From Deltaproteobacteria bacterium (GTDB lineage: Bacteria; Desulfobacterota; Desulfarculia; Desulfarculales; Desulfarculaceae), in assembly GCA_020444165.1 (NCBI GenBank), contig JAHLLK010000019.1:1-64000 (forward strand): a stretch of DNA of 64,000 nucleotides, read 5' to 3'. A program made the position numbers and the translations under genes. Position 1 is the first letter of the stretch. The number at the start of each line of letters is the position of its first letter. The notes under the pieces are model-generated. The model saw only the letters and a list, made by a program, of their open reading frames with translations, searched no databases and had not been told where the DNA came from. Below, piece by piece: positions 17,133-25,302 of this stretch.

Positions 17133-17843
17133 TCAGTACTTGCGGTCCATGATCAACTGCTTGATGCCCGCGATGGCCTTGGTGGGGTTCAGGTTTTTGG
17201 GGCAGGCCTCCACGCAGTTCAAGATGGTGTGGCAGCGCCACACCCCGGTGCGGTTGTCCAGGATGTCCAGGCGCTCGTCCGCCCCTTCGTCCCGGGTGTC
17301 GGAGATGAAGCGCCACACGTTCAACAGGGCGCTGGGCCCCAGGTAGTCGGGGTGGGCCCAATAGGAGGGGCAGGAGCTGGAGCAGCAGGCGCAGAGGATG
17401 CACTCGTACAGGCCGTCCAGTTTCTTGCGGTCCTCGGGGCTCTGCAGGCGCTCCAGGTCCGGGGCCGGGGTCTTGGTGATGAGGTAAGGCTTCACCGCGA
17501 AGTATTTGGACAAGAAGTCGGTGAGGTCCACCACCAGGTCCTTGACCAGGGGCAGGCCGGGCAGGGGCTGCACCACCACCCGGCTTTTTTTCACCACGTC
17601 CCGGATGTGGGTGATGCACGACAGCATGTTCACCCCGTTCAGGTTCAGCCCGTCGGACCCGCACACGCCTTCCCGGCAGGAGCGGCGGTAGGACAGGGTG
17701 CCGTCCTGTTCCCAGCGGATCTGGTTCAGGCCGTCCAGGATCATCATGCCCGGCCGGCGCAGCTCCACCTCGTAGTCCTGGTAGCGGGGGATGCCGCCCA
17801 CGGCGGGATCGTAACGCAGGATGCTGAAAGTAACCTTTTCCAT
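17133..17843 (-). CDS. sdhB: succinate dehydrogenase iron-sulfur subunit
   Basis: SdhB carries electrons from the SdhA flavin to the membrane quinone. The 236-residue protein has the plant-type 2Fe-2S motif SCREGVCGSDGLNLNG near residue 55, the 4Fe-4S motif CILCACCSSSCPSYW near 143, and the third-cluster motif CVEACPKNLNPTKAI near 210. ATG 17843 is preceded by CAGGAG. The gap to sdhA is filled by five hairpins, one of which abuts this ribosome site, so translation of sdhB may be sensitive to structure. Confidence 0.96.
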   Translation of the reverse strand: MEKVTFSILRYDPAVGGIPRYQDYEVELRRPGMMILDGLNQIRWEQDGTLSYRRSCREGVCGSDGLNLNGVNMLSCITHIRDVVKKSRVVVQPLPGLPLVKDLVVDLTDFLSKYFAVKPYLITKTPAPDLERLQSPEDRKKLDGLYECILCACCSSSCPSYWAHPDYLGPSALLNVWRFISDTRDEGADERLDILDNRTGVWRCHTILNCVEACPKNLNPTKAIAGIKQLIMDRKY

Positions 17844-17854
17844 TAGAGCACTCC

Positions 17855-18002
17855 TGGCAGGCGGTGCCGGCACCGCCTGCCAGCGGGCCAGGGAGGGCCC
17901 GCCTATTTGCGCGGTTTTGCAAAAACAAGCAAATTGAGTGCTGCGGCAAAACCGCGCTTTTGCCGCAGCACGGTTGCCCAAGCCAGGGACGGCTTGGGCA
18001 AC
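17855..18002. repeat. array of hairpins in the sdhA-sdhB gap
   Basis: Consecutive perfect stems are 17855-17868/17869-17882 (28-bp palindrome next to the sdhB ribosome site), 17883-17889/17896-17902, 17938-17951/17958-17971 (ggcaaaa apex) and 17973-17984/17991-18002. A weaker pairing lies around 17903-17935. The modular layout resembles the arrays at 36.5 and 38.2 kb. Such intra-operon structures often protect the upstream mRNA or set subunit ratios. Confidence 0.8.
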
Positions 18003-18008
18003 CCTCTG

Positions 18009-19787
18009 CTAATAGACCCGCTTGGCCGGGGGAATGGGTTCCACGGTCAGGGGCTGCATGCGCACCGGCTTGTAGGCCAGCCGGAGGCCGCCGTCCGGTT
18101 CCCTGAAGGCCAGGGTGTGCTTTTGCCAGTTCTGGTCATCGCGTTCCGGGAAGTCGTCGCGGTAGTGGCCGCCGCGGCTCTCGGTGCGGGCCAGGGCGCC
18201 CTCGCACACGGCCTGGGCCACGTCCAGCATGTGGCCCAGCTCGAGAGCCTCGATGAGGTCCAGGTTGTAGGCCTTGCCCTTGTCGGCGACGCCCACCTTG
18301 GCGTAGGCCTCCCGGTGGGCGGCCAGCTTGCCCCGCAGGATCTCCAGGTCCTCCTGGGTGCGGAACACCCCGCAATGCACCTCCATGTCCCGGCGCATCT
18401 CCTCCATGACCCGGCCCAGGCGCTCGCTGCCCTCACCCTCCAGGAAACGGGTGACCTCGGCCGCCCCGATGGTGCCGGCCTCGGGGGGCAGGTCGGGCCA
18501 GTCCGGCTGGGCGGCCACGTAGGCGGCCATGCGCTTGCCCCCCTCCCGGCCGAACACCATGATGTCCAACAGGGAGTTGGTGCCCAGGCGGTTGGCGCCG
18601 TGCACGCTGGCGCAGGCCGCCTCGCCGGCCGCGTAGAACCCGGGCACCACGGTCTCGTCGCCGTCGGCCCCGGGCACCACCACCTCGGCATAGTAGTTGG
18701 TGGGGATGCCGCCCATGGAGTAGTGGGCCGTGGGCACCACCGGAATGGGGTCCTTGGTGCAGTCCACCCCCGCGAACACCTCGGCCAGCTCCCAGATGCC
18801 GGGCAGGCGCTCCATGATGAGGTCGGCCCCGATTTGGTCGATCTTGAGCAGCAGGTAGTCCTTGCCCTCGCCGCAACCCTTGCCGTGCCGAAGCTCCTCG
18901 GCCATGCCCCGGCTCACCACGTCGCGGCTGGCCAGGTCCTTGATCTTGGGGGCGTAGCGCTCCATGAAGCGCTCGTTGTCCACGTTCAAGAGGATGCCGC
19001 CCTCGCCGCGCACGCCCTCGGTGATGAGGTTGCCCGCGCCGTAGATGCCGGTGGGATGGAACTGCAAAAATTCCAGGTCCTCCACCGGGAAGCCGGCCCG
19101 GAGCGCCAGGGAGGCCCCGTCGCCGGAGCAGATGTGGGCGTTGCTGGTGGTGCGGAAAATGCGGGCGTAGCCGCCGGTGGCCATGAGCACGGCTTTGGCG
19201 TGGAACAAATGGAAGCCGCCCTTGATCATGTCCCAGGCCAGGACCCCGGCCACCTGGCCCCCGGCTTTCAAGAGTTCCAGCACGTAGAACTCGTTGTAGA
19301 AGCTCACGCCCTGCCGCAGGCACTCCTCATAGAGGGTGTGCAGCATGGCGTGGCCGGTGCGGTCGGCCGCGGCGCAGGAGCGGCACACCGCGCCCTCGCC
19401 GTAGCCGTAGGTGTGGCCGCCGAAGCGCCGCTGGAAGATGCGGCCGTCCACCAGGCGGCTGAAGGGGAGCCCCATGTGCTCCAGCTCCAGCACCACGCTG
19501 GGGGCCTCGCGGCACATGAACTCGATGGCGTCCTGGTCACCCAGCCAGTCGCTGCCCTTGACCGTGTCCCACATGTGGTAGTGCCAGTCGTCTTCTTCCA
19601 GGTTGCCCAGGCTGGCCCCGATGCCGCCCTGGGCGCTGACGGTGTGGCTGCGGGTGGGAAAGACTTCGCTGATCACCACGGTGTCCACCGAACGGCCGGC
19701 TTCCAGGGCGGCGCGGAGACCGGCGCCGCCGGCCCCCACCACCAGGCAGCCCACGCGGTGGATGGTGACGTTGGGTATCTTGCTCAT
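18009..19787 (-). CDS. sdhA: succinate dehydrogenase flavoprotein subunit
   Basis: SdhA oxidises succinate to fumarate. The 592-residue protein begins with the dinucleotide-binding fold CLVVGAGGAGLRAALEA, then TRSHTVSAQGGIGASLGN, where the His (about residue 48) would be the covalent FAD attachment site. Catalytic segments visible are FLQFHPTGIYGAGNLITEGVRGEGG and HYSMGGIPTN, and the substrate/FAD region is ANRLGTNSLLDIMVFGR. The sequence looks intact. It lies between sdhD and sdhB. Confidence 0.97.
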   Translation of the reverse strand: MSKIPNVTIHRVGCLVVGAGGAGLRAALEAGRSVDTVVISEVFPTRSHTVSAQGGIGASLGNLEEDDWHYHMWDTVKGSDWLGDQDAIEFMCREAPSVVLELEHMGLPFSRLVDGRIFQRRFGGHTYGYGEGAVCRSCAAADRTGHAMLHTLYEECLRQGVSFYNEFYVLELLKAGGQVAGVLAWDMIKGGFHLFHAKAVLMATGGYARIFRTTSNAHICSGDGASLALRAGFPVEDLEFLQFHPTGIYGAGNLITEGVRGEGGILLNVDNERFMERYAPKIKDLASRDVVSRGMAEELRHGKGCGEGKDYLLLKIDQIGADLIMERLPGIWELAEVFAGVDCTKDPIPVVPTAHYSMGGIPTNYYAEVVVPGADGDETVVPGFYAAGEAACASVHGANRLGTNSLLDIMVFGREGGKRMAAYVAAQPDWPDLPPEAGTIGAAEVTRFLEGEGSERLGRVMEEMRRDMEVHCGVFRTQEDLEILRGKLAAHREAYAKVGVADKGKAYNLDLIEALELGHMLDVAQAVCEGALARTESRGGHYRDDFPERDDQNWQKHTLAFREPDGGLRLAYKPVRMQPLTVEPIPPAKRVY

Positions 19788-19840
19788 AATCGTTCAGCTC
19801 CAAAGAATTTGGTGGTTGGTCTTCGCTCTTCGCCCGGGAC

Positions 19841-20200
19841 TCAGGCCTGGTACGAGAAACTGAGCACGGTAACGGCTCCGAAGAAGAAGAGCGCCAGGGC
19901 CACCACCCACAACAGACCGGTCAGGCCGGTGCGCCAAGTGCTGTAGTGCAGGTAATCGTCCATGATCAGCTTGGCGCCGTTCATGGCGTGGTACAGGGCC
20001 AGGCCCAGGAACAACAGCTCCCAGGCTTTGTAGTAGGGGTTGGTGAGGCGGTGGGCCACCTTTTCGTAGGTGACCGGCCCCTCGCCCACGTAGTGCATCA
20101 GGATAAAGTGCAGGCCCAGGATGACCACCAGGGCCAAGCCGGTAACCCGCTGGAACAGCCAATCAAAGGCGCCGGTGCGCCCGGAACCCATATATCGCAC
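19841..20200 (-). CDS. sdhD: succinate dehydrogenase membrane anchor subunit SdhD
   Basis: The 119-residue protein has three transmembrane helices: LALVVILGLHFILM, AWELLFLGLALYHAMNGA and LLWVVALALFFFGAVTVL. His residues in LGLHFILMHY and LYHAMNG are candidate haem b ligands. I start at GTG 20200 with AAAAGGAG upstream; the longer frame to 20236 has no site. Together with SdhC it forms the two-protein quinone-binding anchor. Both carry an H-x2-NG motif in helix 2, as in the common SdhC/SdhD families. Confidence 0.9.
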   Translation of the reverse strand: MRYMGSGRTGAFDWLFQRVTGLALVVILGLHFILMHYVGEGPVTYEKVAHRLTNPYYKAWELLFLGLALYHAMNGAKLIMDDYLHYSTWRTGLTGLLWVVALALFFFGAVTVLSFSYQA

Positions 20201-20272
20201 GGTGGTTCTCCTTTTCACCGGGCCGCGCCCCGCCAAGGGGCGGCTGGCGGCCGGGTGGCTTGGCTCCTGGTC

Positions 20273-20650
20273 CTAATGGAAGGCCAACAAGATCATGGGC
20301 ACGCCGCCGACCACGGTGATCACCGCCGCCGCGGCCAGGGTGCCCCAGGCCCAGGTTTTGATCTTGTCCTTTTCGGCGGCCGGACCGTAGTCGATGAGCA
20401 CGATCCGGACCCCGTTCAAGGCGTGGAAGGCCACGCAGAACAACAGCCCCACCTCCAGGAAGTGGAACAAGGGGCTCTGCACCACGGCCATCACTTCGTT
20501 GAAGGCTTCCTTGCCCAGGCTGATGTTGTGGATCACCCAGATGTGCATGCACAAATAGGCAGCCAAACCCAGGCCGGTGAGCCGGTGCAGGATCCAGGTC
20601 ACATAACCGGGATGCAGGCGGTAGTGCGCCTGCGGGGGATATGCTTTCAT
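20273..20650 (-). CDS. sdhC: succinate dehydrogenase cytochrome b556 subunit SdhC
   Basis: The 125-residue membrane protein carries the SdhC family N-terminus YVTWILHRLTGLGLAAYLCMHIWVIHNI (S/R-type quinone-site region with His), then helix 2 (FLEVGLLFCVAFHALNGVRIVLID) with the likely haem ligand His, then helix 3 (WGTLAAAAVITVVGGVPMILL). The start ATG 20650 follows a weak ribosome site. It lies 49 nt after the fumarase beta subunit gene and before sdhD. Confidence 0.9.
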   Translation of the reverse strand: MKAYPPQAHYRLHPGYVTWILHRLTGLGLAAYLCMHIWVIHNISLGKEAFNEVMAVVQSPLFHFLEVGLLFCVAFHALNGVRIVLIDYGPAAEKDKIKTWAWGTLAAAAVITVVGGVPMILLAFH

Positions 20651-20699
20651 TTGGGTTTTCCCGTCAAAGCCCCTCCACCGGGGAGGGGGCTGGATTTTT

Positions 20700-21254
20700 T
20701 CATTGCTGAAAAGCCCGGCGGCCTTCCTCGTAGAGGTCGCCGCCGTGCACGTCATTGACCACGAACAAGGGCATGTTCTCCACCACCAGGCGGCGCACCG
20801 CCTCGGGCCCCAGGTCGGGGTAGGCGATCACCTCGGCCTCCTTGATGGAGCGGGCCATGAGCGCCCCGGCCCCGCCGATGGCGGCCAGGTACACGGCCTT
20901 GTGCCGGGCCATGGCCTGTTTCACCTCGGGGCCCCGTTTGCCCTTGCCGATCATGGCCCGGAGCCCCCGAGCGATCAGTTCCGGGGCGTAAGGGTCCATG
21001 CGGTAGCTGGTGGTGGGGCCGGCCGCGCCGATCACCCTGCCGGGCGGGGCGGGGGAGGGCCCCACGTAAAAGATCACCGCGCCCGCCAGGGGGAAGGGCG
21101 GCTCCTGGCCTTCGGCCAGGGCGGTCACGATGCGTTTGTGGGCAGCGTCGCGGCCGGTGTAGATCACGCCCGAGAGAAGCACCCGGTCGCCGGCCTTCAG
21201 CGCCGACACCTGGGCTTCGTCCAGGGGCGGGGTAAGATGGATCTCCCGGCTCAC
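20700..21254 (-). CDS. class I fumarase, beta (C-terminal) subunit
   Basis: The two-subunit class I fumarate hydratase interconverts fumarate and malate. This 184-residue subunit corresponds to the C-terminal domain (FumA_C): VLLSGVIYTGRDAAHKRIV, VIFYVGPSPAPPGRVIGAAGPTTSYRMD, YLAAIGGAGALMARSIKEAE and LFVVNDVHGGDLYEE. GTG 21254 overlaps the alpha-subunit stop (GTGA) and GGAGG precedes it. Directly upstream of sdhCDAB, it makes a fumarase-succinate dehydrogenase operon. Confidence 0.93.
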   Translation of the reverse strand: MSREIHLTPPLDEAQVSALKAGDRVLLSGVIYTGRDAAHKRIVTALAEGQEPPFPLAGAVIFYVGPSPAPPGRVIGAAGPTTSYRMDPYAPELIARGLRAMIGKGKRGPEVKQAMARHKAVYLAAIGGAGALMARSIKEAEVIAYPDLGPEAVRRLVVENMPLFVVNDVHGGDLYEEGRRAFQQ

Positions 21255-22099
21255 AGCACCGCCTCCTTGTGACGGGCGGCGTGGCACTGGATGTTCACCG
21301 CCAGGGGCAGGCTGGCGATGTGGCAGGGCGCGATATCCACGAAGACCCCCAGGGCCGTGGTGCGCCCGCCCAGGCCGGCCGGCCCGATGCCCGTGTTGTT
21401 GATGAGAGTGAACAGCTCCTCCTCCAGGGCTGCCGCCTCGGGGTCGGGGCTGGGCTGGCCCAAGTGGCGCAACAGCCCGCGTTTGGCCCGGAGTCCGGCC
21501 TCGTCGAAGGTGCCTCCCACGGCTACGCTGACCACGATGGGGGGGCAGGGGTTGGGCCCGGCCGCCTCCACGGTTTCCAGCACCTTTTCCTTCACCCCGT
21601 CCCGGCCCATGGCCGGGGTGAGCAGAAACACCTTGCTCATGTTCTCGCTGCCGCCGCCCTTGGGGACCACCCAGAGGCGGACCTGATCCCCGGGCACCAC
21701 GCGCACGTGCACCAGCGCCGGGGTGTTGTCGCCGGTGTTGGCCCGGGTGAAGGGATGGCAGACACTTTTGCGGAGGTGGTGGCGGGCGTAGCCCTCCCGC
21801 ACCCCCTGGTTTACGGCTTCCACCAAAGCGCCGCCGGTCAGGTGCACGTCCTGGCCCAGATCCAGGAAGATCACGGCCAGGCCGCAGTCCTGGCAGATCG
21901 GCAGAGACTCGTCCCGGGCGATGTCGGCGTTCTCCAACAGGCGGTCCAGGACTTCACGGCCCACCGGGGACGGCTCGGCGTCCCGGGCCCGGGTCAGGGC
22001 TTGGCGCACGTCCGCCGGTAAAAGCAGGTCAGCCTCGCCCACCAGGCGGGCCACCTCCTCGGTGATGCGGGCCACTTCCAGGTTGCGTATGGCACTCAA
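21251..22099 (-). CDS. class I fumarase, alpha (N-terminal) subunit
   Basis: The alpha subunit binds the 4Fe-4S cluster. The 282 residues show LPICQDCGLAVIFLDLGQDVHLTGG, HPFTRANTGDNTPALVHV, PKGGGSENMSKVFLLTPAMG and LGVGG-like VAVGGTFDEAGLRAKRGLLR. Cluster cysteines are expected at C89 or C92 and two later positions, of which NPCPPIVV and APCHIASLPLAV are candidates. TTG 22099 is the probable start, with AAAGGA upstream and the N-terminus MSAIRNLEVARITEEVARL matching the family. It is the first gene of the fum-sdh operon. Confidence 0.93.
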   Translation of the reverse strand: MSAIRNLEVARITEEVARLVGEADLLLPADVRQALTRARDAEPSPVGREVLDRLLENADIARDESLPICQDCGLAVIFLDLGQDVHLTGGALVEAVNQGVREGYARHHLRKSVCHPFTRANTGDNTPALVHVRVVPGDQVRLWVVPKGGGSENMSKVFLLTPAMGRDGVKEKVLETVEAAGPNPCPPIVVSVAVGGTFDEAGLRAKRGLLRHLGQPSPDPEAAALEEELFTLINNTGIGPAGLGGRTTALGVFVDIAPCHIASLPLAVNIQCHAARHKEAVL

Positions 22100-22832
22100 G
22101 TAACAGGTCCTTTGTTCAGGCGTTCGCTGGTTACCCCACTGGCGTTTGTCCAGGAACACTTACAGGCCGGGCCCGGCTGGGGGGTAACCGAAAGCCAGTC
22201 GACCCAACCTGTGTGATTGACGTTATGGGAGAGGCCGGGGCCTCCCGCCGGAGCGGCGGGCCGCCACCTGCCACGGCCGGGGGCCGCCGCCCGCCCGGGG
22301 AGGCCGCCTCCCGGGGGAGGGCGGCCGGATCGTGGTCAAGCCGGATTTGACCTGACCGAATATGCCACGTGACAGCGCTGGAACGCTATCGGCGGCTGGT
22401 CCCGCGGGCGGAATCCCAACGCGGCTCGCGGAGGCAGGACACCCCCGGAAGCCCGACGCCCCGGGGGCGGCCCTGCGGTTCTTAATTTTTAGCCAGCCGC
22501 CGCCGCCAATGTCAACCCCATTCCGGCCAGGCGTTGACAATAAAAAATGATAATTAACAGGCTGTTGACAAAAAGCTTGTGGCGGCCCGCGGACGGCCTC
22601 CTCCGCTGGCCGGAGATTTGCCAAAAGCTAGCAAATCGTACCCCTTGGCCAAACCGCCGGCCCCCCGCCCGGCTCGCGGGTTGGGCCGGGGCCGGGTTTG
22701 GGCCCCGGGGCGGAGCCGCGCCAGGCGGCGCGGTCTGGGGCGGCCGTCCGGGCGGCTGGGGCCAAACCGTCGGTGGTGGAGCGCCCTCCCCGGGGGATGG
22801 CTGCGGCCGGCCGGCGGGGACAGGTGGCTGGT
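22100..22832. other. 730-bp intergenic region ahead of the fum-sdh operon
   Basis: No gene is supported here. It contains a candidate minus-strand promoter (22486-22515), an AT-rich patch with TTGACAATAAAAAATGATAA at about 22533-22552, and a degenerate hairpin with aacaggctgttgacaaaaagc at 22556-22576, a word typical of dispersed intergenic repeats in this genome. The leader downstream of the candidate promoter would be about 380 nt. Confidence 0.5.
22486..22515 (-). promoter_or_regulatory. candidate promoter for the fumarase-sdh operon
   Basis: On the minus strand TTGACA (22515-22510) is followed after 18 bp by TAAAAA (22491-22486). The -35 is consensus; the -10 is weak. It is the best match in the 730-bp region. 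Confidence 0.4.
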
Positions 22833-24206
22833 TTATTTGGCGGGAAGCCTCTGGGAGGGCCGGCGGTCGTACAGCCGCCGCAGCCGCGCCGGTTCCAGGC
22901 CCAGGTGGTAGAGCATGGGCACCAGGTAGTTCAGGAAAGTGGTGCGGGCGAGCCCCAGCTCCTGCCAGCGGCGGGCGGAGGTCACGGCGGGCAAGGGGGA
23001 GATGACCACCCGGCCCTGCCGGCCCAGGCGCCGCACCAACTCCCAGTCCTCCATGATGGGCTGGTCCGGAAAACCCCCCAGTTGCTGGAAATCCTCCCGC
23101 CGGAGAAACAGGCCCTGGTCGCCGTAGGGCAGGCCGGCCAAGCGGCAGCGGAGCGCCACGGCCAGCTCGATGAAGCGCAGGGAGGCCGGGCGCTGGTCCA
23201 GGCGGAAGGTGAAGGCCCCGGCCGCCACCCCGGGGTCAGCCAGGACCCGGCGCACTTCGGCGGCCCAGCCCGGGGGCAAAAGGGTGTCGGCGTGCAGGAA
23301 CAAGAGATACTCCGCGGTGGCCAGGCGCGCGGCGGCGTTCATCTGGCGGGCGCGCCCCCGGGGGCAGGAGAGCACCAGCGCCCCGGCCCGGGCCGCCACC
23401 GCGCGGGTGGCGTCGGCGCTCCCGCCGTCGGCCACCACCACCAGGTCCGCTCCGCCGGCCGCCACCCGGGCCAGGCAGGAGGGCAGGGCGGCCTCCTCGT
23501 TCAGGGCGGGGATGAGCACCGCGAGGCGGCCTTGCTCGCGGGCCCGGGCCGCGGCCCAGCGCGGCAGGTCGGCCGGCCGGTCCAGGTCGGCCAGCCGGGG
23601 CAGGAGCGCCGGGGTGAAGCCGTGGGCCCGGGCCAGCTCCAGGGTGCGGGCGGCCACCTGATCGCCGCCCCAGGCCAGGCCTTGGAACAGCTCCGGGGCG
23701 GACCGGGTGAGGCCTATAAAATAGTAACCCCCGTCCGCGGCCGGCCCCAAGGCCAGGTCCCCCCGGGCCAGGGCCTGGCCGCCCTGGGCCAGCACGTCCG
23801 GGGTAAGCTCCGGCAGGTCGGTGCCCACCACCGCGGCGGCCGGGGCGCCTTCGGCCAGGGCTTCGGCCAGGCAGCGGGCCATGCGCTCCCCCACGTCGCC
23901 CTCGCCCTGGTCGCGGTAAAGGGGCCCCTCGCCCAGCCAGGCCCGGGCCGCGGCCGGCGCGCCGCCGGTCACCCGCACCTCCAGGTCCCAGCCCTGGGTC
24001 AGGGCGGCCTGGCGGGCCACGGCCAGGGTGCGCTCCGTGAGCCGGGCGTGCAGCCGGGCGGCGCCGGCCGGGCCCAGGGCCGGGATGAGCCGGGTCTTGG
24101 CCTGTCCCGGCCGGGGCAGGCGGGCCATGACCACCAGCCGGGGCCGGCCGGCGGCTGGGGAGGGCGGCGCGGGCTCCGGCGGCTGGCCGGGGCTCGGCTC
24201 AGTCAC
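22833..24206 (-). CDS. fused DUF2064 (TIGR04282-like) and glycosyltransferase (TIGR04283-like) protein
   Basis: The 457-residue protein joins two domains that are usually adjacent genes. Residues about 22-210 are a nucleotidyltransferase-like DUF2064 domain (LVVMARLPRPGQAKTRLIPALG, VVGTDLPELTPDVL, LGPAADGGYYFIGL). Residues about 228-450 are a family-2 glycosyltransferase (LAVLIPALNEEAALPSCLARV, LVVVADGGSADATRAVAARAG, RARQMNAAARLATAEYLLFLHADT, IMEDWELVRRLGR). Acceptor and donor are unknown. It overlaps the upstream lipid-kinase gene by 8 nt, hinting at a glycolipid pathway. Confidence 0.85.
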   Translation of the reverse strand: MTEPSPGQPPEPAPPSPAAGRPRLVVMARLPRPGQAKTRLIPALGPAGAARLHARLTERTLAVARQAALTQGWDLEVRVTGGAPAAARAWLGEGPLYRDQGEGDVGERMARCLAEALAEGAPAAAVVGTDLPELTPDVLAQGGQALARGDLALGPAADGGYYFIGLTRSAPELFQGLAWGGDQVAARTLELARAHGFTPALLPRLADLDRPADLPRWAAARAREQGRLAVLIPALNEEAALPSCLARVAAGGADLVVVADGGSADATRAVAARAGALVLSCPRGRARQMNAAARLATAEYLLFLHADTLLPPGWAAEVRRVLADPGVAAGAFTFRLDQRPASLRFIELAVALRCRLAGLPYGDQGLFLRREDFQQLGGFPDQPIMEDWELVRRLGRQGRVVISPLPAVTSARRWQELGLARTTFLNYLVPMLYHLGLEPARLRRLYDRRPSQRLPAK

Positions 24207-25110
24207 CTTGGGGAGCTTCCGGGGCCGGGGGGGTCAGCACCTTCAGGGCGCCGGGGGCCACGCTGATCTCCAGGGGAGTCTCGGCCACGGGCTCGCCGTC
24301 GGCCCACAGCTCCACCGGCCGGTCGGTGGTGATGACCAGGCGGGAGCAGTCGAACATGTCCACTTCGGGGGCCCCGGCGTGGCCACCTTTCAGGAGCTTG
24401 GGGATGAGGGTGAGCACCCGCCGCAAGGTGACCGGCCGCACCAGGCAGACCCGGAAACGGCCGTCCCGGGGGTCGGCCCCGGGGGTGACCGGGATATTGT
24501 TGCCATAGGTGGGGGTGTTGCCCACGGCGCACATGAAAAAGGGGCCCTGGTAGTGCCCGCCGTCCCAGGTCAGCTCCACCTCGGGGCATTGGTAACGGGC
24601 CAGCATGGTGAGCGCCGCGTAGAGGTAGGCCGGGGTGCCCCGGAGGGGCAGGGTCATCTCGTCCACAAAGCGGCTCACCGCGGCGTCAAAACCCAGGGCC
24701 CCCACGGTGCAGAAGTGGCGGCCGTCCACCCGGGCCAGGTCCACCCGGCTGGGCTGGCCCCGTTCCAACAGCCGCAGCACCTCCTCCACCCGCGAGGCCA
24801 GGCCCAGGGCCCGGCAAAAGTCGTTGCAGCGGCCGGCCGGGGCCGGGGCCAGCATGGTCTCGGTGCCGGCCAGGGCCTGGATGGTTTCGTGCAGGGTGCC
24901 GTCGCCGCCGCAGACCAGGAGCATGCCGTTGCCCCCGGCCGCCTCTTCCCGGGCCAGGGCCTCGGCGTGGCCCCGCCCCCCGGTCCACAGGGCGCGGACC
25001 CGGTAGCCCTTTTCCCGCAAGCGGCCGATGAGGATGCGGGCGAAACGCCGCCCCCGGCCCCAGCCGCTCTGGGGGTTGGCGATCACGGTGATCTCGCTGC
25101 CTTTTTTCAT
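24199..25110 (-). CDS. diacylglycerol/lipid kinase family protein (YegS-like)
   Basis: The 303-residue protein belongs to the DAGK-catalytic/LCB5 family of soluble lipid kinases. Visible motifs are ITVIANPQSGWGRG at the N-terminus, LLVCGGDGTLHETIQALAGT (nucleotide-binding GGDGT at about 66), LAPAPAGRCNDFCRALG and a C-terminal beta domain with ELWADGEPV. ATG 25110 has GGAGG 5 nt upstream. The typical GTGNDFAR segment is replaced by APAGRCNDFCR, a modest deviation. It precedes and overlaps the fused glycosyltransferase gene. Confidence 0.88.
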   Translation of the reverse strand: MKKGSEITVIANPQSGWGRGRRFARILIGRLREKGYRVRALWTGGRGHAEALAREEAAGGNGMLLVCGGDGTLHETIQALAGTETMLAPAPAGRCNDFCRALGLASRVEEVLRLLERGQPSRVDLARVDGRHFCTVGALGFDAAVSRFVDEMTLPLRGTPAYLYAALTMLARYQCPEVELTWDGGHYQGPFFMCAVGNTPTYGNNIPVTPGADPRDGRFRVCLVRPVTLRRVLTLIPKLLKGGHAGAPEVDMFDCSRLVITTDRPVELWADGEPVAETPLEISVAPGALKVLTPPAPEAPQGD

Positions 25111-25302
25111 GCCGGCCTCCGGGGACGGGCGGTTGTTGCGCGCAAGCTGTGGGGTGAGTATACAACCTGCTAACATAGCAGAGCCTTGCCCGGTGCGTAA
25201 AGCCGGCAGGGGAGCAGGGGTGGCCAAAGGTCACCGGCCCGTAACTTGAGCCCAGGGCCCCTGGGGGGGACAATGGAGTTTCAAGCAAGCGCGGAGGCAG
25301 GC

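Noticed and set aside
22361..22376. Possible parS site (atgccacgtgacag)
   Set aside because: Only the CACGTG core matches the consensus TGTTNCACGTGNAACA; the flanks do not.
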